Shown here in pieces: positions 51,395 through 59,530 of a stretch of 64,000 nucleotides of DNA. Source of the DNA: DAOVXM01 sp963746255. Its GTDB lineage: Bacteria > Chloroflexota > Anaerolineae > Anaerolineales > UBA4823. A model generated the notes under the pieces. That model was not told where the DNA came from. It saw only the letters and a list, made by a program, of their open reading frames with translations, and searched no databases. The position numbers and the translations under genes were made by a program. Each line of letters starts with the position of its first letter. Position 1 is the stretch's first letter. The DNA is taken from positions 62,001-126,000 of the forward strand of contig CAVVAJ010000007.1 in assembly GCA_963746255.1 (NCBI GenBank). Reading direction: 5' to 3'.

Positions 51395-54092
51395 TCACTC
51401 ACCCACGGTTGTAGCAACTAGGACGATCGGCAGATATATCTTTGGGATATAGGCTGAGACGGTAATACATTCTGCGCTGCCGGTGTTCCCGAGGGCATCG
51501 CTCCCGCGAACACATAATGTGTAATCACCCGGTGTATTCGGAGCATTGAGTGACGCTGTGGCAACTTCAGATATCTTCGTCAAAAGCGCCATCCTGCGGA
51601 ATCCATAGCTACCCAAGGCTCCAGTGTCAAATTTGTATTCTGCACCTGCGATCTTAGCACCACCAGTGGTGCTTTCGTCTATCGTTGCACTGACTTCAAA
51701 AGAGTGACCGATTATGACCGGGTTTGGATAGTGCAGCAAGATCGCTCACTAATGGACCATCGTTGTCTTCGGCTTCTACTTCTAGTGTAACGCACGCCAT
51801 TTCACCAGTGTTGCCGCTCATATCGGTACCGCGCACGCAAAGCTGGTAGTTGCCGTGTCGTATCTGGTGCGGTTGTGGATACAGTTACATCTTCAGCCAC
51901 TTCGTCAAAATCCCCATCGACTGCCTGCATGTCAGCCCAAGTGCTGCCCCCATCGAGGGAGAACTGGGCGGATGCGATTTGTGATCCGCCGGTGGTTGTG
52001 TCGTCCACGGTTGCAGTCACAGTCAGCGCCCCACTCTCAAGTACAGGATTTGGGTGCCGCGTTAACTCAGATCAGTTCGTGGACCTTCAACATCTCCAAT
52101 CGGGGTTACGAAGAGTGTAATGCATGCCATTTCACCAGTGTTAGCCGCTCATATCGGTGCCGCGCACACAAAGCTGGTAATTGCCGTTCGTGTCTGGTGC
52201 GGTTGTGGATACAGTTACATCTTCAGCCACTTCGTCAAAAGCCCCATCGACTGCTTGCATGTCAGCCCAAGTGCTGCCCCCATCGAGGGAGAACTGGGCG
52301 GATGCGATTTGTGATCCACCGGTGTTTGTGTCGTCCACGCTTGCAGTCACAGTCAGCGCCCCACTCTCAAGTACAGGGTTTGGGGCCGCGTTAACCAGAT
52401 CAGTTCGTGGACCTTCAACATCTCCAATCGGGGTGACGAAGAGTGTAATGCAAGCCATTTCACCAGTGTAGCCGCTCATATCGGTGCCGCGCACACAAAG
52501 CTGGTAATTGCCGTTCGGAGCCGGTGCGGTTGTGGATACAGTTACATCTTCAGCCACTTCGTCAAAAGCCCCATCGACTGCTTGCATGTCAGCCCAAGTG
52601 CTGCCCCCATCGAGGGAGAACTGGGCGGATGCGATTTGTGACCCGCCCGTGTTTGTGTCGTCCACGCTTGCAGTCACAATCAGCGCCCCACTCTCAAGTA
52701 CAGGGTTTGGTGTGCGGCGTTAACCAGATCAGTTAGTGGACCTTCAACATCTCCAATCGGGGTGACGAAGAGTGTAATGCAAGCCATTTCACCAGTGTTA
52801 CCGCTCATATCGGTGCCGCGCACACAAAGCTGGTAATTGCCGTTCGGAGCCGGTGCGGTTGTGGATACAGTTACATCTTCAGCCACTTCGTCAAAAGCCC
52901 CATCGACTGCTTGCATGTCAGCCCAAGTGCTGCCCCCATCGAGGGAGAACTGGGCGGATGCGATTTGTGACCCACCCGTGTTTGTGTCGTCCACGCTTGC
53001 AGTCACAATCAGCGCCCCACTCTCAAGTACAGGGTTTGGGGCCGCGTTAACCAGATCAGTTAGTGGACCTTCAACATCTCCAATCGGGGTGACGAAGAGT
53101 GTAATGCACGCCATTTCACCAGTGTAGCCGCTCATATCGGTGCCGCGCACACAAAGCTGGTAATTGCCGTTCGGAGCCGGTGCGGTTGTGGATACAGTTA
53201 CATCTTCAGCCACTTCGTCAAAAGCCCCATCGACTGCTTGCATGTCAGCCCAAGTGCTGCCCCCATCGAGGGAGAACTGGGCGGATGCGATTTGTGATCC
53301 ACCGGTGGTTGTGTCGTCCACTGTAGCTGTGACAGTCATGCTTGTGTCGACAACCACGGGATTTGGGGTTGATAAGACATTTGTTGTCAATGGTCCGGTC
53401 TGATCTTGGTAGCCAAAGCTAATCATGATGTTGTTGAGGTCATCTGGTCCGATCACATAGTCGGTGTTCAAGGTACCAGTAAGGACAAAACCGCCTGATA
53501 TGTCGTGCCCGGTGACCATCCATTCGCTAGAATCCTTATTTTTGTCACCGACGAAATTACCTAATGAGTAATTATCGAGTTGTTCATCAATTAGGTGGAC
53601 ATCATCCAGCGACAGCTGGGTTGGTTGGTCTTTCCTGAGCTTGATGATGACCTCCAGGTAGTTCAACCCGCCGAGGGCGTTATTCGCTGCGGTTGAATCG
53701 CCACCAAAAACTCGGTCGGTCACGATTGCCGAGAAATTGTCGTACGTGGTTGCCCATGACCCATTTGCGTTTGTGACCTCGGCGGTTAACCAGTCGCTAG
53801 CGACATCATATGTAAATGTGATCGCATTCTGGCTGGTCCACTGCAAGTCTAATTCTGAGCGATAATTTTTGTTGTTTAATTTTGGGATCCCCAGGTATAC
53901 ACCAGTAGTCGTCGTTGGCGTTACCTCCTCAGTAAAGGCACGGAACTTCACTGCGCCAACTAAAATGGCACTTGGATCAACACCCGGGCTGACTACCGGG
54001 TCGGGTGCGCTGAAAACACGCTGCAGTGGAACCGCTGGGATTGATAAAACTATGATGACAAGGATAATCAATGCTTTTTGTACTGGTTTCAT
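51395..54092 (-). pseudogene. Secreted tandem Ig-like repeat protein, multiply frameshifted
   Basis: Reads from ATG 54092: a signal peptide (ALIILVIIVLSIPAVPLQ), a 220-residue N-terminal domain (LSLDDVHLIDEQLDNYSLG; WMVTGHDISGGFVLTG), then about six 109-residue Ig-like repeats and a C-terminal PKIYLPIVLV tail. Each repeat runs from GPLTDLV, through TASVDDTNTGGSQIAS, to YQLCVRGTDMSG and ACITLFV and has two conserved cysteines. The frame is lost at about 52710 (two extra bases), 52140 (one), 52048-52068, 51855 and 51735. With the frame restored the product would be about 890 residues. It resembles surface proteins in the exosortase region. Either a pseudogene or a misassembled repeat. Confidence 0.75.
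51757..53400 (-). repeat. Tandem array of 327-bp units (Ig-like repeat coding)
   Basis: The phrase CCTTCAACATCTCCAATCGG occurs at 52084, 52412, 52741 and 53068, spacing 328, 329 and 327. A coding period of 327 bases (109 codons) is therefore disturbed by one and two bases in two units. Units are almost identical at DNA level, so they were recently duplicated or homogenised. Confidence 0.85.
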
Positions 54093-54277
54093 TGTTTTGT
54101 GCTCCTAACTAGATATAGTAAAGGGTAATGATACTAACTTGTGAACAGTGCAGAATTAGTGCCAAAGGTCGGGTGTTGAAGAACGCCGCTTATCATCAAC
54201 CACAAGATCCGAAAATGCTGCGAACATTTAACGTATAAGTCATTGGGGAATGTGATGCATCGGTTGATAATTCTTTA

Positions 54278-55840
54278 CTAGTGCTGAAAATTAACCATTA
54301 TCAATGGGAAGCTTATGTGATTACCGAATTCTTTTTGGGCTGTTGAGGCGTACACGGTGATCGGGATGCATTCGCTCTCCCCAATATTAGCGTTTTGATC
54401 GATACCACGTACACACAGGTCATAAACACCTGCCTCATATGGCGACGTTATATTGACAATGACATTCTCCTGCACCGCATCGAATGCACCGTCTTGGGGG
54501 TTCATTTCTGACCAGCTGGTCCCATTATCTAGGCTGTACTGGGCAGATTGGATCAATGTCCCACCAGTGCTGGTTTCATCAACCGCTGCTGTCAGTGTTA
54601 ACTGAGCTCGCACTTCAACCGGATTGGGTGCTGCGGAAACTGCGCTGCAGAGCGGTCCTTGATTGTCAGGGGTAATTGTCAGCAGCGATAGGCAGGTTTT
54701 GGGACCTGTATCATCGTTGCTGTCGCGACCGCGGACACACAGTTCGTAGGATCCAGCCGGGTCAGGTGCAATTGCCTGTGCCCATACCCCTTCGACACTC
54801 TCATCCCAGGCGCCATCGACAACCAGCATTGCATGCCAGCTTACCCCGTTATCCAGGCTGTATTCTGCGCTTTGGATCGGCGAATTGCCCGTGAACCGGT
54901 CATCAACCACTGCAGAGATTGACAGCTCTTGACTGACCTCTTGAGGGTTTGGATCAGCAACTAGGTTAATCGTGCTGGGCCCAGCTTGATCGGGTGCATA
55001 GACACCCAGGGTTATGCAGGATTTCTGTCCGGTATTGCCTAGTTCATCCGTGCCGCGCACACAATAGGTTGCATTAATTGCGGTCATGGGGGCTTGCACA
55101 CCAACGGACACCTGCTCGATGACATCATCGAAATCACCATCAGCAGCTGCAAGCGGCTGCCAATTCACTCCGTTGTCTTGACTGTATTCTGCACCAGAGA
55201 TCAATGAGCCACCAGTAGTTTGGTCGCTTATCGCAGCTGACAATGTTACCGACTGACCAGTGAGCGCTGGGTTGGGGTCAAGCTTTAGGTCAATTATTTG
55301 CGGTCCTTGAACGTCTGGCAAGTAGACCGCAAGACTTGCGCAAGCGCTCATCCCCGTGTTTCCATTGATATCGGTGCCGCGCACACACAATGAAAAATTT
55401 CCTGCTGCCGCAGGTGCCTGGGTGGTGGCCTGTACCTGCTCACTAACTTGATCGAATTTTCCATCTACGGCACTTAGTGGTAACCAATGAATACCGTTAT
55501 CCAGGCTGTACTGTGCGGAGAGGATAGGCGAGCCGCCATAATACCTATCGTCAACAGTGGCGCTGATATCCAGTGGTTGATTAACTTCAACTGGATTTGG
55601 GTCGCCAGATGTGTTGGTAGTCAATGGCCCATCTTCATCTAGAGGTTCACCTAGCAGGATATTCTTTTGCGCCTCGCCCGAGACGGGAATAAGGTGGTTC
55701 TCATTTAGTAAGAGCAGCTGTGATTTTGGTATTGACAAATCAGCGTACACCCAAGCGCCGAGGACGGGCTTGGTCGGTAAAAGGCATAGCATGCTGGTAA
55801 AAATCAGCACCCGGAAGAGGTTTTGATAGTCAGATTTCAT
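54278..55840 (-). CDS. Secreted protein with four diverged Ig-like repeats
   Basis: 520 residues, intact. A signal peptide (LFRVLIFTSMLCLLPTKPVLG) leads into four repeats related to those of the neighbouring array protein, each with TTGGS-like turn, AQYSLDNGxxW, and the pair of cysteines in LCVRGxDxxxxxG and C-x-x-L. Repeats are about 105-110 residues but much more diverged than in the neighbour, so this gene is older or under selection. The C-terminus NHISFPLIMVNFQ parallels the PKIYLPIVLV end of the neighbour, with no extra TM anchor. Likely a surface or matrix protein. It has no known function. Confidence 0.82.
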   Translation of the reverse strand: MKSDYQNLFRVLIFTSMLCLLPTKPVLGAWVYADLSIPKSQLLLLNENHLIPVSGEAQKNILLGEPLDEDGPLTTNTSGDPNPVEVNQPLDISATVDDRYYGGSPILSAQYSLDNGIHWLPLSAVDGKFDQVSEQVQATTQAPAAAGNFSLCVRGTDINGNTGMSACASLAVYLPDVQGPQIIDLKLDPNPALTGQSVTLSAAISDQTTGGSLISGAEYSQDNGVNWQPLAAADGDFDDVIEQVSVGVQAPMTAINATYCVRGTDELGNTGQKSCITLGVYAPDQAGPSTINLVADPNPQEVSQELSISAVVDDRFTGNSPIQSAEYSLDNGVSWHAMLVVDGAWDESVEGVWAQAIAPDPAGSYELCVRGRDSNDDTGPKTCLSLLTITPDNQGPLCSAVSAAPNPVEVRAQLTLTAAVDETSTGGTLIQSAQYSLDNGTSWSEMNPQDGAFDAVQENVIVNITSPYEAGVYDLCVRGIDQNANIGESECIPITVYASTAQKEFGNHISFPLIMVNFQH

Positions 55841-56179
55841 CCTGATCGTCTCATTCGTTCAGCACAATTACGCAACTTTGATGGGATCTACGCTTGTTCC
55901 TAAGAGATCACACGGCAAACATGGCTGTTCGTTAATTGTTATCGAGATCAGAATTGGAAAATTGAGTTACCAATCCTGCAAGGTTTGCAGATGGCTAGCC
56001 CTTTTCTCCGTTAAGTTTTCGGGATTGAGCGATCAGGACAGCCTTGCCCAGCTATATCGAAAAGCTTCACGATTTGGACAATCTGATCCATGAAAAAATC
56101 CGTTGCCGACCATTGAAGATCAGCAGCGGATTCATTTGGGTCTAAATGGGATGAATTTAAACAGAAGTTTGGGGGTATT
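55841..56179. other. Intergenic stretch, no gene seen
   Basis: 339 bases between the Ig-repeat gene and galactokinase. A 71-codon plus-strand frame at 55878-56093 has no ribosome site or family likeness and is probably chance. No hairpin with a T-run. Confidence 0.5.
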
Positions 56180-57469
56180 TTAATCCCACATTCTTACGCC
56201 CCCAACCGGTCGCACTCGCAGTAGATGGCAAGCCCCAGCCCCAAAAATATTTTCCATCATTTCAATGTAACCAGGCAAAATGCTTTGGGGGATAAATGCC
56301 TGGATCGTTCCTGCAAATCCACCGCCATGGACCCGCCAGGCGCCGTGCCCTTGGAGATAGACCTGACTTGCTGCCAGCGCAATTGCCAGTTCTTGTTTTT
56401 GTACTGCGTTCGGTGCAAATACATTTTGGCAGTACATCCATGAGCTGTACCCAGATTCAATAACAAGATCAAGAAAACGGGGGAAATCATCACCCTCAAG
56501 TGCCTGCACTTGCTCAACAACCCGTTGGTCATCCCCGTAGAAGTGCAAAGCCCTCAAGATCGCTCGGTCGCTGACTTCGCTTCTCAGGGCACCCATTTGT
56601 TCCAGCACTGCTTGGGCGCTGAATTCCCGCAGCACTTTGCCACCCAGTGCATGTGCCACTGCTTTCATCTCATTCTCAAGGGCAGTGTATTCATCATTCA
56701 AATCAGCATGATCGCCCCGAGTATCAACAATCACCAACGAATATCCACTTGCCGCGAAGTCGAAACTTACTTGCCGTACGACCGGGTTTTCAAAGTCGTT
56801 GAAATCTATTGTCACGAATCCGCCAACCGCGCTGGTAGTTTGGTCCATTAACCCACAAGGCTTGCCGAAGTATTCATTTTCTGCGTATTGCCCGATCTTT
56901 GCCAGAAATACCGGGTCTACATCGCCATTGTTGTAAAAGTGGGAAAGGATGAGGCCGATTATTACTTCAAAGGCTGCTGATGAACTTAAACCGGAGCCTA
57001 TGGGAACTGAGCTTATCGCCGTGGCATCAAAGCCTCCCACGCGATATCCGAGCTGTTGAAAACGAGCAGCAACCCCGCGGATAATGGCTGTCGAACTGTA
57101 TCTTTCTGATTCACGAATGGATAAATCACTAATATCTATATCGTCAGGTGGGTAGCCCGTTGAATGCATACGGATGGCTTTTTTGTTATTTGGGGTTGCA
57201 GCGGCAACAATATCCAAGTCTACTGCGGCTGCCAGGATACGCCCAGCATTATGATCGGTATGGTTGCCACCTATCTCTGTACGACCAGGAGCGCTGAAGA
57301 AATCGGGTTTGCTTTGATTAGGGAATTCCGTGCTAAAAGTATCTGCGAGTTCCTGGTAGCGTTGGGTTTGGGATTCTATAACGCCGGGGTCGTCTCCATA
57401 CAGCAGGCTGAAGTAAGCCTTAGCATTTTGACTAGTTAATGTGTCAGTGATTTTTTCCGTTGATGGCAT
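56180..57469 (-). CDS. galK: Galactokinase
   Basis: 429 residues. GHMP kinase signatures: PGRTEIGGNHTDHN near residue 62, the ATP loop VPIGSGLSSSAAFEV near 155 and the C-terminal GGGFAGTIQAFI. It phosphorylates galactose to galactose 1-phosphate in the Leloir pathway. Galactose-specific residues in the GGNHTDH motif support galactokinase over mevalonate kinase. It is directly downstream of a truncated glycyl-radical activase (eight-base gap). galT and galE are absent. An aldose-1-epimerase-like gene lies on the other side on the opposite strand, which would suit galactose use. Confidence 0.92.
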   Translation of the reverse strand: MPSTEKITDTLTSQNAKAYFSLLYGDDPGVIESQTQRYQELADTFSTEFPNQSKPDFFSAPGRTEIGGNHTDHNAGRILAAAVDLDIVAAATPNNKKAIRMHSTGYPPDDIDISDLSIRESERYSSTAIIRGVAARFQQLGYRVGGFDATAISSVPIGSGLSSSAAFEVIIGLILSHFYNNGDVDPVFLAKIGQYAENEYFGKPCGLMDQTTSAVGGFVTIDFNDFENPVVRQVSFDFAASGYSLVIVDTRGDHADLNDEYTALENEMKAVAHALGGKVLREFSAQAVLEQMGALRSEVSDRAILRALHFYGDDQRVVEQVQALEGDDFPRFLDLVIESGYSSWMYCQNVFAPNAVQKQELAIALAASQVYLQGHGAWRVHGGGFAGTIQAFIPQSILPGYIEMMENIFGAGACHLLRVRPVGGVRMWD

Positions 57470-57477
57470 GATAGTCC

Positions 57478-57864
57478 TTATTTGTTTCTGTTTAAGTCTA
57501 GAATCCAGTCAGTTATATAATCGATGGCTTTAAATACATCCACCGACATCGTCTCGGAAACAAATACCAATGCATCGTGCAGGCAGTGTTCAACGCATTC
57601 CCCAGTCAAACTGCTGCAAGAGCGGTCAAAGATCTTCATTCTGGCTGCGTCAAAATAATTGGCGTTATTTGGGCCGATTTTAATGCATTTCAAGCCCAGT
57701 TGGCAGTTCTGGGGAGAGTACTGGACCTCTTTCTTTGGGGCGCGCGACTCAGGATTATGACACCAATGGCAGTTAAGGTTGCACCCTTTCAAGAAGACGC
57801 TGGTGCGGATGCCTGGTCCATCGTGGATGGATAAGCGTTGGATATTGAAGACCTGACCTTGCAT
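57478..57864 (-). pseudogene. Truncated glycyl-radical enzyme activase
   Basis: 128 residues, while the family has about 300. The radical SAM motif is intact: GCNLNCHWCHNPES with C-x3-C-x2-C, preceded by VFNIQRLSIHDGPGIRTSVFLKG. A partial ferredoxin-type cluster region (CSSLTGECVEHCLHDAL) follows, then the sequence stops at WILDLNRNK, before the SGGEP core of the SAM site. So only the N-terminal third remains. It probably has no activity. It lies eight bases before galK on the same strand. Confidence 0.8.
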
Positions 57865-58058
57865 TCGGCAATTGTACTGGAACCCAGGGGCGATCGGGGT
57901 ATTTGTCTGGTAGTTCTACCATAATTGATGAGCTTCATCCGGAAAACAGCACCCCTTTATCATATATTGTATTTACAGGGGCAACTGCCTGATGTATGAT
58001 TTAACTCAATACATAGTTTTACGAGCAGCTACTTGATCAAAGTATGAGGAGTCCGGTT

Positions 58059-58970
58059 ATGAACATTGATAAAGTCACGTATCGCGGTTGGGATAACTGC
58101 TATAGAGTGGCCAACGAACGAATCGAACTTATTGCTACTACAGATGTCGGACCACGAATCATCCGGTTTGGGTTTATTGGGGAGGAGAACGAGTTCCATG
58201 AATTTGATGACCAGGTTGGCAAGACCGGTGGCGAAGCATGGCGCCCTTATGGTGGGCATCGCTTGTGGCATGCTCCAGAGGCTGCACCGCGTTCATATTT
58301 ACCTGATAACCTTCCAATTGAAGTGAAGGTTAAGGGAAATGAAATCCACCTGATCCAGCCTGTTGAAGCACTTTCTGGTATCCAGAAGGAGATGGAAATA
58401 TCCATTGATGAAGCTGGCGCCAAAGTTAAGGTCCTTCATCGCCTATGCAACCATGGTCTTTGGCCGGTTGAGCTGGCACCGTGGTGCCAGACTGACATGG
58501 CGCAAAATGGTTTTGGTATCATCCCTTTACCCCCACGTGGCCCCCACCCTGAAAATCTGCTTCCGGTCAATACACTGAGCTTGTGGGCTTACACGGATTT
58601 ATCCGATCCGCTCCTTTTAATGGGAACACATTTTATTTTGCTTGGACAAGATCCTGCCCGTCCCAGCCCGCAGAAAATTGGCGCATATACCCTTGATGGC
58701 TGGACAGCTTACGCTCGTGCCGGTCATTTATTCGTTAAGCGTTACACCTTCCAACCGGGTGCCCGCTACCCGGACATGAATGCCAATGTCCAGATCTACA
58801 CGGATTCCGATATCCTGGAACTAGAAACCCTTGCCCCGCTGGTCACGCTTGAGCCAGGAGAGGATATTGAACACGTTGAGGAATGGTATTTGTATGATCA
58901 GATCCCTCAACCGGCTGGTGAAAAGGATGTGATCGAGCACGTTCTACCAGCAATCCGCTCGATTCCCTGA
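58059..58970 (+). CDS. Aldose-1-epimerase-like (DUF4380-like) protein
   Basis: 303 residues from ATG 58059, with AGGAG at 58047; the ATG at 58044 is inside that ribosome site. The sequence is beta-rich in the way of the galactose mutarotase-like fold: GWDNCYRVANERIELIATTDVGPRI, WRPYGGHRLWHAPEAAPRSY, LCNHGLWPVELAPWCQTDMA, and HVEEWYLYD near the end. Close members are called DUF4380. It probably binds a sugar. Catalytic His and Glu of true mutarotases are not clearly seen. It is divergent from the galK unit. Confidence 0.75.
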   Translation: MNIDKVTYRGWDNCYRVANERIELIATTDVGPRIIRFGFIGEENEFHEFDDQVGKTGGEAWRPYGGHRLWHAPEAAPRSYLPDNLPIEVKVKGNEIHLIQPVEALSGIQKEMEISIDEAGAKVKVLHRLCNHGLWPVELAPWCQTDMAQNGFGIIPLPPRGPHPENLLPVNTLSLWAYTDLSDPLLLMGTHFILLGQDPARPSPQKIGAYTLDGWTAYARAGHLFVKRYTFQPGARYPDMNANVQIYTDSDILELETLAPLVTLEPGEDIEHVEEWYLYDQIPQPAGEKDVIEHVLPAIRSIP

Positions 58971-59066
58971 TGGAACGGCGAATAAACCGATCGTACAGCA
59001 TAAATACACGCACGGTACAGAACTCTGGAAAAACAGATTTGTGCCACATCCAGAGTAAATGATGTA

Positions 59067-59530
59067 CTACCCAGTTTGTGGAGCCAAGCGTTTTCGGTAC
59101 GTGTACCAGACCAATAGAGCCGCGGCGAGACTAAGCAGCAGCCACTCTTCTGGCTCTGGCACGCCTGTCAGCGGAACTTGCGTGGCAGGGGTTGTGTTAT
59201 TGAGCTCTTCAAACTCGCGTTTAAAGCGATCTGTGCCCTCTTCCATGCGGTATAATAAGTTTTCCTGCTGTAGATTGACTAGGACGATCATTGAAGAGTA
59301 TGGTGTAACGATATTCGTACGCCTCTGCAAAGGCATGGAACTCGTCGAGTGTGGCGAGCTCATCAATGACTCCGCGCTGTCTTTGAATTTCAGCATTGAT
59401 ATATTGGCGGGCTGCCATTGCTTCAAATCCTGGTTCATTAACGTTATTGGAGGTACTCCCGGCTTCCAAGTCGGCACTCTTCTGAGGGCAGCACTACCCA
59501 TAAATAGCCATCGATGATATCCTGTACTGG
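59067..59530 (-). pseudogene. Detached PEP-CTERM tail of the VIT/VWA membrane protein
   Basis: After the TAA of the VIT protein (59531-59533) the same frame continues as PVQDIIDGYLWVVLPSEE, then shifts near 59475 to ADLEAGSTSNNVNEPGFEAMAARQ and further to DEFHAFAEAYE, and again near 59315 to NIVTPYSSMIVLVNLQQENLL. It ends TGVPEPEEWLLLSLAAALL plus YRKR: a PEP box (59142-59159), a membrane helix and a basic end, a complete PEP-CTERM sorting signal. In the known family this stretch is the C-terminus of the VIT protein, so one stop and two shifts have cut it off. Confidence 0.7.

Noticed and set aside
51855..52723. Long plus-strand frames opposite the Ig-like repeats
   Set aside because: They repeat with the 327-bp period and are shadows of the minus-strand coding array.
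51757..53400. Possible CRISPR-like repeat array
   Set aside because: Units are 327 bases, coding and contiguous without spacers.
55878..56093. 71-codon plus-strand frame
   Set aside because: No ribosome site, no recognisable family, in an intergenic region between two minus-strand genes.
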